Part shown: in pieces, positions 26,757-35,916 of the stretch
Layout: each line of letters opens with the position of its first letter
Position numbering within the stretch: position 1 is the stretch's first letter
DNA from: Roseovarius sp. TE539
GTDB lineage: Bacteria; Pseudomonadota; Alphaproteobacteria; Rhodobacterales; Rhodobacteraceae
Assembly (NCBI RefSeq): GCF_003298505.1
Contig: NZ_QNGB01000003.1
Coordinates: 1-64,000, forward strand
DNA length: 64,000 nt
Direction: 5' to 3'
Translations under genes and position numbers: made by a program
The notes under the pieces: model-generated
What the model was told of the DNA's origin: nothing
Database searches by the model: none
Seen by the model: the letters and a program-made list of their open reading frames with translations, nothing else

Positions 26757-26844
26757 GTGTTTTCAGAACTTTCCGTAACGGTTTCTTCGCGAAAGAGCGG
26801 TTTGATCGCCCCGTGCGAAGGGCGTTCGCCGTGCCATCCCCAAT

Positions 26845-28140
26845 TCAGAGCGCCCGCGTGGTGTAATCCACCTCGTCGGGATAGTATGTGTCCTCGATCG
26901 AGGTCGTGTGGACCTTTACCAATCTGCCATCCTCGACCCTGGATATGTACTGGTGCCCGAATACCTGGTGGGTTTTTCCATTGAAAACCTTTGCTCCCTG
27001 CGGGTGGGCGCGGCTGTGGGGCATGTCGGTCATCGCCTCGACGGCCTCGACCAGCGCGGCGCGATCGCCCGGTCCGGCATAGCCCGCGGTTTCCATCGCT
27101 TCCTTGACGACGTGAAGCGTTTCCCAGCAGCCGAACATGTGCGCATAGGTTGAAATGTCGGTCGGATCGCTGACCGAGGCGCCGCGATCGTCCACGCCGA
27201 CGGCATCGCGGTAGAACTTGTCGTGGTCCGACTGGTCCGCCTGCACATGGCGCGGCATGCCTTCCCAGAAATAGGTGCCATCCAGGTATTCGAGGCCGGG
27301 GCTGTCCATCGCCACGGCTTCGAGGCTGTCGATGAAGCCGAACATTTCCGGGCGTTGCGGCCCGAAGAACTCGCCCAGCTCCTTCACGAAGGTCAGAACG
27401 GCAGGCCCGACCATGACATGATAGAGTACCTCGGTTTCGCGCGGGATTTTCGGAAAGTACTTGGTGAAGGATGTTTCCGCCGGCGGGATGGCGATATGGG
27501 CCAGAACCTCTCCGCCCTCGCGCTTCACCGCTTCGGTGAAGAAATCGCGGTGATCGTGGCCGAAGGCGAAATCGGGAAACACCATCGTGACTTTCTTGCC
27601 CAGGTTCTGAGTGACATAGGGCGCCATCGCCTGGACCTGGCTCTTCACATCCGTGATACCCGGCTGCAGCGTATAGCGGTTGAGCATCCCCGAGGCCACG
27701 TGATGCCCTTCCGACACCACGAAATAGGGCAGTTTCAACTCTCCAGCGCGCGGAGCGGAGCCGATCACCACGTGTGAGAAAAGGGTTCCGAACCCGATGT
27801 CGCAGCCATGCTGATTGGCGAATTTCTCGACCACCTCGGCGCCGCGCTTGGGATCGGTTCCATCATCCTCGGCCACGATCTCGACGGGGCGGCCGTTGAT
27901 GCCTCCGCCTTCGTTGATCAGTTTGACGGCGGCCTGCGTGGTCCGGTCGTACCAGCGTCCGTAGGCGGCACCGATGCCGGTGCGGTGCACCTGGAACCCG
28001 ATGCGGATCGGTTCGGCACTCTGGGCATGGGTGTAGCGCGCCCACAAGGGCATGGTTGCCGCGCCGGCGGCGGCGCCGGCCAGTGTGCGGATCGCGCCGC
28101 GGCGTGATGTGGTGGTCCTGGTGCTGGAATTCTCGGTCAT
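26845..28140 (-). CDS. periplasmic substrate-binding protein of Liv-type ABC transporter (Tat-exported)
   Basis: Periplasmic type I binding protein (Peripla_BP_6/LivK class), 431 residues. The N-terminus carries a twin-arginine signal, S-R-R-G-A-I (R13, R14), followed by an Ala-rich hydrophobic stretch and a cleavage region near A-H-A-Q-S. The mature part begins I-R-I-G-F-Q-V-H and shows the usual N-E-G-G-G-I-N-G-R-P-V-E-I. The start at 28140 has GGGAGA about 9 bp upstream; the longer open frame overlaps the gene upstream. It is probably the first gene of a ten-gene run (binding protein, livHMGF, FAD subunit, molybdoenzyme, reductase, UPF0280, DUF1185). Confidence 0.92.
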   Translation of the reverse strand: MTENSSTRTTTSRRGAIRTLAGAAAGAATMPLWARYTHAQSAEPIRIGFQVHRTGIGAAYGRWYDRTTQAAVKLINEGGGINGRPVEIVAEDDGTDPKRGAEVVEKFANQHGCDIGFGTLFSHVVIGSAPRAGELKLPYFVVSEGHHVASGMLNRYTLQPGITDVKSQVQAMAPYVTQNLGKKVTMVFPDFAFGHDHRDFFTEAVKREGGEVLAHIAIPPAETSFTKYFPKIPRETEVLYHVMVGPAVLTFVKELGEFFGPQRPEMFGFIDSLEAVAMDSPGLEYLDGTYFWEGMPRHVQADQSDHDKFYRDAVGVDDRGASVSDPTDISTYAHMFGCWETLHVVKEAMETAGYAGPGDRAALVEAVEAMTDMPHSRAHPQGAKVFNGKTHQVFGHQYISRVEDGRLVKVHTTSIEDTYYPDEVDYTTRAL

Positions 28141-28240
28141 GACGGATTTCTCCCATGTTGAACGAATGGCGGAGCCCTGGCACAGCCCTCTTGCGTGGAA
28201 CTGTGCGGAGACTGGCGCCGCTTGTCCAGTTTTTTGCGTG

Positions 28241-29650
28241 TCACAGCCCGCGCGGCGAAGCCAGAAGCCATAGCCCGAAGAATGTATAGGCGACCATGAA
28301 CGCCGCCAGCGGCGCCTGGCTGAGGACCGCGCGCAGGTTGCTGCCGAAGGCGCGCAGGGCCAGCGCATGTGCCAGCAGGATTGCGATGATGTGCCCGATC
28401 ACCACCGCGCCCGCCTGTGACAGCCAGATCGCGCGCACCGGCCCGGGCGTGTTGAGAAATCCCGTGGTCACGTGAACATGCCCGATCCCCAGAAGATCGG
28501 CGCCGGTGTTGAGCGGATCGTTGAGCGCGGCGGCGACGTATTGCCCCTCCACCAGGGCGGCGGTGAGGTAATGCGCGATATGATAGCCCAGGGCGATCGG
28601 CAGGATGGAGGGTGCGAAAAGGGCAAACGCCGGCACGAGCGCCATCCGCGAACCGGCGATGCGCAGGCCCGCGACAATCGACAGCGCAAAGACCGCCACC
28701 AGCGCCGTGTTGGCGGCGACAAGCCCGAGGATATTCGGTCCGACGACCGCCGACCGCCCCGGGAACTCCAGCGGGTTGAGGCCCAGCACCCCGAGCCACC
28801 AGAACGTCTCGTTCAGACCGTCGAAGCTGCCGGATCCGAGCAGGAGAAGGATGAACAGCGCCAGTCCCGGTGTGACAGGCGGTGCCGCCAGCACCTGCCA
28901 GCCCGGAAGGCCCGTCGAGATCCGTCCGTTGGCGCGCCCGATCACGGCCATGCGCCGATAGGCCCGCATGAGAATTGTCAGCGCCTCCGCCCGCAATAGC
29001 CAACGCGGGCCGAAAAGCGCCAGACCGCCGAGAGAAAAAAGCCAGTATCCCCCCACGACCGTTGCAAGGCGTGCCGGGTCCGTCGGGGCCGGATCGGCCA
29101 TGAGGAACGCGGCGAACGCCAGGAAGCCCGCGATTCCGGGCCCGTGGCCCAGCCACCGTGGATAATGGAACGGCGCGCGCTCTCCGGTGATGCGCGACAG
29201 GACCGCGCCCGGCCCTGTCCAGGGGTTGGACCAGCGCCAGTGATCGAAGATCAGCCCTTGAAGCGTGACCAGCCCGATCCACCACACAGTCCAGACCGTG
29301 AGCGGCAGCGGGTTGACCAGCGGATCGCGTGATCCGTAAAGCCCGGCCGCCACCAGCGCCAGCACGAGAAGCGCCGACGCACAGCTGCTGACATGGCGCA
29401 ACCGGGCCCGCCTCACGGACCACAACGGCAGGGCCCGAAACAGCGCCGCTGCCGTGGGCCCTGGCAGGAACGCCAGCAGGACAACAGTGAGCGCAACGCT
29501 GGCCACGCCAGCGGTGATGTAGATGTCGGTGGGCAGGAGCAGGACGAAGCCCTGTTCGGACGCATGGGCATTTGCGGCCCCGGGAACTGCCGTGGCAAGC
29601 CCTGTGATCATCATGGATGCGCGCACTAAACCCCTCCCCGTTCGGTACAT
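28241..29650 (-). CDS. multi-pass membrane protein of unknown function
   Basis: Hypothetical integral membrane protein of 469 residues with an N-terminal signal-like segment ending A-N-A-H-A and about ten to twelve hydrophobic helices. Conserved-looking polar positions sit in the helices, including W-W-I-G-L-V-T, D-H-W-R-W-S-N-P-W and the later G-Y-H-I-A-H-Y and G-H-V-H-V, which hint at metal or haem binding by His. No family is assigned with confidence. It lies 100 bp upstream of the binding-protein gene on the same strand, so it could be part of the same transcript or just the preceding gene. Confidence 0.7.
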   Translation of the reverse strand: MYRTGRGLVRASMMITGLATAVPGAANAHASEQGFVLLLPTDIYITAGVASVALTVVLLAFLPGPTAAALFRALPLWSVRRARLRHVSSCASALLVLALVAAGLYGSRDPLVNPLPLTVWTVWWIGLVTLQGLIFDHWRWSNPWTGPGAVLSRITGERAPFHYPRWLGHGPGIAGFLAFAAFLMADPAPTDPARLATVVGGYWLFSLGGLALFGPRWLLRAEALTILMRAYRRMAVIGRANGRISTGLPGWQVLAAPPVTPGLALFILLLLGSGSFDGLNETFWWLGVLGLNPLEFPGRSAVVGPNILGLVAANTALVAVFALSIVAGLRIAGSRMALVPAFALFAPSILPIALGYHIAHYLTAALVEGQYVAAALNDPLNTGADLLGIGHVHVTTGFLNTPGPVRAIWLSQAGAVVIGHIIAILLAHALALRAFGSNLRAVLSQAPLAAFMVAYTFFGLWLLASPRGL

Positions 29651-29807
29651 GGTCCGAATTTACGCGCTTTGACCGCCGGCGAAACCGGAATTTCCCGCGT
29701 CGTGCCGGATGCCCCGTGCCCCGCGACCGCAGGCCAGTCCTGACAGGGCCCGCGCCAGAAGGATGGGTTCACGCGGCGACAGCGGCCCTTGGCTTGTCCG
29801 TTCGGGA

Positions 29808-30386
29808 TCATTCGCTCCATGAATGGACGTGCACGTCGCGTCCCGAATGGCCCTTCATGATCTTGACGGCGAGATCCTCGCGCTCCCGGTCGCGGACACG
29901 CACCCACAGGAGGATTCCGCCATGCTCGATCTGCTTGGTGTAGTACTCCTTGTGCCTCTGTCCGACGCGGCGCGCCAGAAGCGTTCCGATGACCGCCGCC
30001 GGGCTTCCGCCGATCGCAATGGCCGCAATAGACGCGGCCAGCGTGCTTGCCGGGGTGAGCATCGCGGCCATCGCGATGTATGAGCCCAGAAAGAAGAATC
30101 CCCCGGCGATGGCGCCCTCGAGTTCGCCGACCGCTTCTTCCGAGACGAAATGGGCCCGCGGCGCGTTCGGGTCGTCTTCGAGGTCGGCAGAGCGCCAGTA
30201 GGCCTTGCCCAGTTTCTCCTCCAGGGCCTTTTCGCCCGCAAGGAGGCTGATGTCGGAATGATGAATTCCAACCATCCTGAGATCGTAGAGAGCCGCCTGA
30301 AGATCCTCGGCACTGTCGAAAACGCCGACCGCTTCCGGGATGTCGATGACCGTGGTCTTGTGGTCTTCATGATCGGGGTTGGTCAA
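29808..30386 (-). CDS. general stress protein-like membrane protein (YflT/GSP17M type)
   Basis: Protein of 192 residues. The N-terminal part (V-G-V-F-D-S-A-E-D-L-Q-A-A-L-Y-D-L) resembles the general-stress 17M-like domain. A Gly/Ala-rich hydrophobic pair of segments follows at about residues 90-145 and a charged C-terminus ends V-H-V-H-S-W. The TTG at 30386 is taken as the start: AGGAGG lies 5 bp upstream, and the upstream extension has no family support. An Fnr-type palindrome sits 66 bp upstream, pointing to oxygen-responsive expression. Confidence 0.72.
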   Translation of the reverse strand: MTNPDHEDHKTTVIDIPEAVGVFDSAEDLQAALYDLRMVGIHHSDISLLAGEKALEEKLGKAYWRSADLEDDPNAPRAHFVSEEAVGELEGAIAGGFFFLGSYIAMAAMLTPASTLAASIAAIAIGGSPAAVIGTLLARRVGQRHKEYYTKQIEHGGILLWVRVRDREREDLAVKIMKGHSGRDVHVHSWSE

Positions 30387-30451
30387 GGTGGCCTCCTCGC
30401 GTCGGGCGCTGCATGGAACATTGATGGTAAACCTGACGGACGGCAATCGCC

Positions 30452-30465
30452 TTGACGCAAATCAA
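30452..30465. promoter_or_regulatory. Fnr/FnrL-type binding site (TTGAC-N4-ATCAA)
   Basis: TTGACGCAAATCAA fits the TTGAY-N4-RTCAA consensus of Fnr/FnrL/Dnr regulators in Rhodobacteraceae on every specified base. It lies in the 179 bp divergent region, 66 bp from the TTG start of the stress-like gene and 100 bp from the hyuA start. Its placement fits control of the stress-like gene better. Confidence 0.65.
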
Positions 30466-30565
30466 CGCCGGGACGGACACGCTGATGCCGACGGCAAAGG
30501 CGCGTTGACTTTCGGGCGGGCCTCGCCAAGTCTCGATCCTGAAACGCGGGAAGGAACGGGCACGC

Positions 30566-32623
30566 ATGACGAAGATGGCTTCGGGGCTGGTTGCGGGCAT
30601 TGATGTGGGGGGGACCTTCACCGACCTGGTGCAGTTCGACCCGGCAAGCGGAGCGGTCCGCCTCGCCAAGGTTCCCACAACCTGGGAAAACCAGGCTTAC
30701 GGCGTGATGGACGCGCTGCGGTCGGCCGGATCCGATCTGGAGGCGCTTGGCCTCGTGGTGCATGGCACCACCACAACGACAAACGCGGTGCTCGAACGCA
30801 AGCTCAGCCGCACCGGCCTGATAACCACCGCCGGGTTTCGCGACATTCTTGAACTCGGCCGGCGCACCCGTCCGCAACCCTATGGCATGTTCGGGGAGTT
30901 TTCGCCGATCATACCGCGTGACCTGCGCCTCGAAGTATCCGAACGTGTGGATGCCGCCGGCACTGTCGTGACGTCGCTGGACGAGAGCGCGGTGGTGGCG
31001 GCGGGCCGGCGCCTGCTGGACGCGGGGTGCGAGGCCGTTGTGGTGCATTTCCTTCATGCTTATGCAAACCCCGCCCACGAACTCCGCGCCGCCGAGCTCC
31101 TGACTGGGTTCTGGCCCAACGATCACATCACCACCGGCCATGCCATCCTGTCGGAATCGCGCGAGTTCGAACGTGGCGTGACGGCGGCGGTGAATGCCGC
31201 GGTCCAGCCGATCCTCGCGCGGTATCTGCGACGTCTGACCGGGGAACTGGCCGAGGGCGGCTATCGCGGCGACGTGTTGGTGATGAACGGCAATGGCGGC
31301 ATGGTGTCGTCGCGGCTGGTGACATCGGAAGCGGCCAAGACGGTGATGTCGGGGCCCGCCTCGGGAGTCATGGCGGCGGCTTATACCGGCCGCGCGGCGG
31401 GGCTCGACGATCTGATCACCTATGACATGGGCGGAACCTCGACCGATGTGGCACTGGTGCGCGGGGCCGAGCCGGCGGTTTCGAGCGAGATCGAGATCGA
31501 ATATGCCATGCCGATCCATGTGCCGATGGTGGATGTGCGGACCGTGGGGGCCGGCGGCGGGTCGATCGCGCGGGTGAATGATGCCGGGCTGCTGGAGGTC
31601 GGACCGCAGAGCGCCGGCGCTGATCCGGGCCCGATCTGTTACGGACGCGGCGGAACAGATCCGACTATTTCGGACGCCAACCTGCTACTGGGGCGCCTGG
31701 ACCCCGGAAAGCTGGCGGTGCGCGGCGGTGTTGACCTGGCGGATGTCGAGCGCGTCTTCGAAGAGCGTCTGGCCGGTCCTCTGGGCGTGAGCGTGGGCGA
31801 GGCGGCACAGGCGGTCATCCGGCTGGCCGATACCACGATGGCGGGTGCGATCCGCATGGTTTCGTTGTCGCTGGGGGCCGATCCCAGGGATTTCGCGCTG
31901 TTCGCTTTCGGTGGTGCCGGCCCCCTGCACGCCGCGGCGCTGGCGCGGGAACTGGGGGTGCCGCGTGTGCTGGTGCCGGCGCGGCCGGGGATCACCAACG
32001 CGCTTGGCTGTGTGGTGGCTGATTTGCGGCATGATTTCGTGCGCACCGTCACCACGCCGCTGGCGGCGCTGGAGTCCGGCGCGCTGGCCCGCGTCTTTGC
32101 CCGGCAGACCGCCGAGGGCGAGCGCATGATCGCCGCCGAGACGGTGGGCCTCGCGGGGTTGCGCCACCTCTACAGCGTGGATATGCAATATGCCGGGCAG
32201 ACGCATCTGCTGCGCGTCGAGCTGGAGCGCCCGGACGTGGACGCCGCGACCCTGCAATCGCTTTTCGAGGCCGCCTACTGGAAACGCTTCCGGGTGGCGC
32301 TGGACGGGATCGGCGCGATCGTGGTCAACGTCAACACCTCGGTCATCGGGGCGCGCCCGCCGCTCGACCTCTCGACGCTGATTGATCCGGCCGGTCGCGG
32401 GGCAAGCCTCGATGCCGCACTGACCGGCCGGCGGCGGGTGCGGTTCGGCGATGGCTGGTACGACACGCCCGTCTACTGGCGCGATCACCTGCCGCTGGAT
32501 TTCGACCTGCACGGTCCGGCGATCATCGAACAGATGGACACCACGCTGCTGGTTCCGCCCCGAGACCGCGCCGAGGGGACGCCGCAGGGCGACATCATCG
32601 TGCATGTCGGAGACGCACCATGA
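30566..32623 (+). CDS. hyuA: hydantoinase/oxoprolinase family protein, subunit A
   Basis: ATP-dependent cyclic-amide hydrolase subunit of the HyuA/5-oxoprolinase alpha class, 685 residues, the normal length. The N-terminal acetate-kinase-like ATP fold shows G-I-D-V-G-G-T-F-T-D-L and V-H-G-T-T-T-T-T-N-A-V-L-E-R. Later D-M-G-G-T-S-T-D-V-A-L and G-G-S-I-A-R-V carry the second phosphate-binding loops. It acts with subunit B encoded by the next gene, overlapping by 4 bp. Members open hydantoins, N-methylhydantoins, 5-oxoproline or related lactams; the ring here is unknown. Its closeness to the N-heterocycle cluster makes a shared pathway possible. Confidence 0.92.
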   Translation: MTKMASGLVAGIDVGGTFTDLVQFDPASGAVRLAKVPTTWENQAYGVMDALRSAGSDLEALGLVVHGTTTTTNAVLERKLSRTGLITTAGFRDILELGRRTRPQPYGMFGEFSPIIPRDLRLEVSERVDAAGTVVTSLDESAVVAAGRRLLDAGCEAVVVHFLHAYANPAHELRAAELLTGFWPNDHITTGHAILSESREFERGVTAAVNAAVQPILARYLRRLTGELAEGGYRGDVLVMNGNGGMVSSRLVTSEAAKTVMSGPASGVMAAAYTGRAAGLDDLITYDMGGTSTDVALVRGAEPAVSSEIEIEYAMPIHVPMVDVRTVGAGGGSIARVNDAGLLEVGPQSAGADPGPICYGRGGTDPTISDANLLLGRLDPGKLAVRGGVDLADVERVFEERLAGPLGVSVGEAAQAVIRLADTTMAGAIRMVSLSLGADPRDFALFAFGGAGPLHAAALARELGVPRVLVPARPGITNALGCVVADLRHDFVRTVTTPLAALESGALARVFARQTAEGERMIAAETVGLAGLRHLYSVDMQYAGQTHLLRVELERPDVDAATLQSLFEAAYWKRFRVALDGIGAIVVNVNTSVIGARPPLDLSTLIDPAGRGASLDAALTGRRRVRFGDGWYDTPVYWRDHLPLDFDLHGPAIIEQMDTTLLVPPRDRAEGTPQGDIIVHVGDAP

Positions 32624-34368
32624 GCCTTGATCCGATCACCCTTTCCGTCATCCAGGCCGGTCTGGCGCAGGTCTGCGACGAGATGGATCTCAGCTTCTCC
32701 CGCGCCGCCTTCTCGCCCGTGATCGCCGAGGCGAACGACCGTTCCGACGGAATCTATGATGCCGCCGACGGGGCACTGATCGCGCAGGGCGCAGGGGGAT
32801 TGCCGGTGTTCGTCGGCACGATGCAATATTCCACCCGCGCCCTGATCGGGATGATTGCCGCGGGCCGCGCCGGGCCGCCCGAGCCGGGGGACATTTATAT
32901 CGTCAACGATCCCTATCTGGGGGGCACACACCTCATGGATGTGCGTTTTGCCCGGCCCTTCTACCGTGGCGACAGGCTTTGGTGCTGGCTCAGCAATACC
33001 GGGCACTGGCCGGATACCGGTGGCGCGGTGCCCGGGGGCTTTTCCGCGTCCGCCACCGCGGTGGAGCAGGAGGGGCTGCGCCTGCCGCCGGTGAAACTTT
33101 TCAAGCGCGGCGAGATGGATGCCGAGATCTACGCGATCATCTGTTCCAACATCCGCGTCGCGGATCAGCGCATCGGCGACGTCAAGGCGCAGGCGGCGGC
33201 GCTGGAGATGGGGGCGGCGCGGCTTGATGCGCTGCTCGACCGCTACGGCGATGACACCGTGACCGAGGCGATCGGTGAACTGCGCCGTCGCGCGGCGGCA
33301 CAGATGCGCAGTTTCATCGCGCGAATCCCGGAGGGGCCGCACCGCGCCTCGGCCTGGATCGACAGCGACGGGGTGGTCAACGAACCACTGGAGATCCGCC
33401 TTTCGGTCAGCCGCGCGGGCGAGGACCTGGAGTTCGATTTCACCGGCTCCAGCCCGCCCTGCGCAGGCCCCATGAACTCGGTCCGGGCCACCACGCTCAG
33501 CTCGGTCTACCTTGCCATGCGTCATATCTTTCCCGAGGTGCCGATCAGCGCCGGCGCGTTCGAGCCATTGGGCGTGACCGGGATCGAGGGCACCTTCCTC
33601 GACGCGCAGTATCCGCGCCCGGTTTCGGGCTGCGCCGCCGAAGTGTCACAGCGCATCGCCGAGGCGGTCTTCGTGGCCCTGGTGGAGGCGCTGCCCGATC
33701 GCGTCACAGCCGCGCCCGCGGGAACGAGCGGAAACTTCGCCCTTGGCGGACACGACCCGGAACGGACCCGCGATTTCGTCATGTATCAGCTATCTGGCGG
33801 TGGTTATGGCGGCAACGCGGGTGGCGACGGGCTCAGCAACGGGTGTTCCACCATCGGCATCTCCAAGGCCCCGCCGGTGGAGATAATGGAACAGGCGTTC
33901 CCGGTGCTCTACCACCGCTACGCGCTGCGCGAGGGATCGGGCGGCGCGGGTCGGTATCGCGGCGGGTTCGGGCTTGAATACGAGGTGGAACTGCGCCGCG
34001 GTCATGCGCTGGCGAGCTTCGTGATGGATCACGGGCGCACCGGGCCTCAGGGTGTGCTGGGCGGTGCCGACGGGGCGGTGAACGAGGTGACGGTGATCCG
34101 CGGCGGTGCCCCCTACACGCCCGCGCACCTGTCCAAGGAGCAGGACATTCCGATCGCGCCCGGCGACAGGGTACGGGTCGCGACGCCGGGCGGAGGCGGC
34201 TATGGCAATCCGTTTGCCCGCGATCCCGAACTGGTGGCCCGCGATGTGCGGCTTGGCCGCTACGGCACCGACGAGGCGCGCGCGCTTTTCCGCGTTGTCC
34301 TGCAGCCCGGCGCGGAGCAGGAGGTGGACCGCGCCGCGACCGAGGCGTTGCGCGATGGCGAAGCCTGA
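32620..34368 (+). CDS. hyuB: hydantoinase/oxoprolinase family protein, subunit B
   Basis: Partner subunit of HyuA, 582 residues. It begins D-P-I-T-L-S-V-I-Q-A-G-L, has the family's S-R-A-A-F-S-P-V-I-A-E-A-N-D-R-S-D-G, then N-D-P-Y-L-G-G-T-H-L-M-D-V with likely metal ligands, and ends in V-A-T-P-G-G-G-G-Y-G-N-P. The ATG overlaps the hyuA stop (ATGA), so the two subunits are translationally coupled. Confidence 0.92.
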   Translation: MSLDPITLSVIQAGLAQVCDEMDLSFSRAAFSPVIAEANDRSDGIYDAADGALIAQGAGGLPVFVGTMQYSTRALIGMIAAGRAGPPEPGDIYIVNDPYLGGTHLMDVRFARPFYRGDRLWCWLSNTGHWPDTGGAVPGGFSASATAVEQEGLRLPPVKLFKRGEMDAEIYAIICSNIRVADQRIGDVKAQAAALEMGAARLDALLDRYGDDTVTEAIGELRRRAAAQMRSFIARIPEGPHRASAWIDSDGVVNEPLEIRLSVSRAGEDLEFDFTGSSPPCAGPMNSVRATTLSSVYLAMRHIFPEVPISAGAFEPLGVTGIEGTFLDAQYPRPVSGCAAEVSQRIAEAVFVALVEALPDRVTAAPAGTSGNFALGGHDPERTRDFVMYQLSGGGYGGNAGGDGLSNGCSTIGISKAPPVEIMEQAFPVLYHRYALREGSGGAGRYRGGFGLEYEVELRRGHALASFVMDHGRTGPQGVLGGADGAVNEVTVIRGGAPYTPAHLSKEQDIPIAPGDRVRVATPGGGGYGNPFARDPELVARDVRLGRYGTDEARALFRVVLQPGAEQEVDRAATEALRDGEA

Positions 34369-34479
34369 GGCGGGCGGCGTGGCAATTTGGTCATGCGGAG
34401 GGCGCGTGGCTTCCGGCCCTGTGTCCGGCGTGCTAGGTTATCCGGTGGGGCGTATCGAAGGACCGGGACAGGGGCTGTT

Positions 34480-35916
34480 TTGAAAGACGATCTGGGAAAA
34501 TGCCGTGTGCTGGTCGTTGACCTGGACGGTACGCTGATCCATTCCGACATGCTGTTCGAAAGCTTCTGGTCGGCACTCGGGCGGGATTGGCGCACACCGT
34601 TCGCGGCGTTGCGGGCTCTTGCCACCGGACGGGCGGCGCTGAAGCGGCGGTTGGCGGCAGCAGCCGATCACGACCCGGCGGCGCTGCCCTATAACGGTGC
34701 GGTGCTGGATTACGCGCGGAACTGGCGCAGTGCAGGGGGCCGCGTGGTTCTTGTAAGTGCCGCCGATGACGGGCTCGTTCAGAGGGTGGCGGCGCATCTG
34801 GGCCTTTTCGACGAGGCGCATGGTTCCGACGGACAGCGCAACCTCAAGGGGCCGGCCAAATCCCGGTTCCTGACCGAGCGGTATGGCACGAAGGGATATG
34901 CCTATATCGGCGACAGCCGTGCCGACCTGCCCGTCTGGAAGAGCGCCGGACGGGCCGTGACAGCCGGTGCCGGACGCGGTCTGCGCCGACAGGTCGACGG
35001 GCTTGGCGGGCGGATCGAGCATTTGCCGGCGCCGGAGGGCGGGGCGTGGGCGATCCTGCGGGCCTTGCGCCCGCATCAATGGCTCAAGAACATTCTGGTC
35101 TTCATGCCGATGCTGGCCGGGCATCATTTCTCGACCGCCGTCGCTCTGCAGAGCGCATTGGCCTTCCTGTCCTTTTGTCTGGTGGCGTCCTGCGTTTACA
35201 TCCTCAACGATCTGCTGGACCTGACGGCCGATCGCGCCCATCCGCGCAAATGCCGGCGGCCCCTGGCGTCAGGGGCGCTGCCGATCCGGCTTGGCACGGC
35301 GATGGCGCCGGCGCTGCTTTTTGCGGGGTTGGCGGTGGCGCTGACGCTCGGGCCGCTCTTCGTTCTGGTGATGCTGGGGTACTTCATTCTCACGACGCTT
35401 TATTCGCTATGGCTCAAGCGGCTGGTGGTGGCAGACATCTGCACACTGGCCGTGCTGTACACCACTCGCATCCTTGCCGGGGCGGTGGCCACGGGCCTGC
35501 CACTCTCGGTCTGGATCCTCGCCTTCGCGATCTTCTTCTTTTTGTCGCTGGCAGCGGTGAAACGGCAGGCGGAACTGGTCGACAGCGCGGTGCGCGGACA
35601 ACTTTCAGCAGCCGGAAGGGGCTATCACGCCGACGACCTGACACTTGTGGCACAGATGGCCACGGCAGCCGGCTATGTTTCGGTGCTGGTGATGGCGCTG
35701 TACCTCAATTCCCCTGCGGTGCAGGAGATCTACAGCCGTCCCTCGGTCCTGTGGGGAATTTGCCTGGTGCTGCTCTACTGGATCAGCAACATGGTCATGG
35801 TCACGCATCGCGGCGGCATGGATGACGATCCCGTGGTTTACGCGGTCAAGGACCGGACCAGCCAGATCTGCATCCTACTGGTGATCGCCTGTGCGGTCGG
35901 GGCGGCGCTGACATGA
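34480..35916 (+). CDS. HAD-UbiA fusion prenyltransferase (DPPR synthase-like)
   Basis: Membrane protein of about 478 residues in two parts. Residues 1-205 are a HAD phosphatase domain with D-L-D-G-T at 14-18 and Y-I-G-D-S-R-A-D-L-P later. From about 215 onward is a UbiA-type prenyltransferase with eight or nine helices and N-D-L-L-D-L-T-A-D (243-251), the N-D-x-x-D-x-x-x-D polyprenyl-diphosphate/Mg site. The UbiA half resembles mycobacterial Rv3806c, which moves phosphoribose onto decaprenyl phosphate; the HAD half could dephosphorylate the product. It heads the GtrA-DprE1-DprE2 set. The TTG at 34480 (AGGGG 8 bp upstream) is chosen; an ATG at 34393 would add 29 poorly conserved residues. Confidence 0.82.
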   Translation: MKDDLGKCRVLVVDLDGTLIHSDMLFESFWSALGRDWRTPFAALRALATGRAALKRRLAAAADHDPAALPYNGAVLDYARNWRSAGGRVVLVSAADDGLVQRVAAHLGLFDEAHGSDGQRNLKGPAKSRFLTERYGTKGYAYIGDSRADLPVWKSAGRAVTAGAGRGLRRQVDGLGGRIEHLPAPEGGAWAILRALRPHQWLKNILVFMPMLAGHHFSTAVALQSALAFLSFCLVASCVYILNDLLDLTADRAHPRKCRRPLASGALPIRLGTAMAPALLFAGLAVALTLGPLFVLVMLGYFILTTLYSLWLKRLVVADICTLAVLYTTRILAGAVATGLPLSVWILAFAIFFFLSLAAVKRQAELVDSAVRGQLSAAGRGYHADDLTLVAQMATAAGYVSVLVMALYLNSPAVQEIYSRPSVLWGICLVLLYWISNMVMVTHRGGMDDDPVVYAVKDRTSQICILLVIACAVGAALT

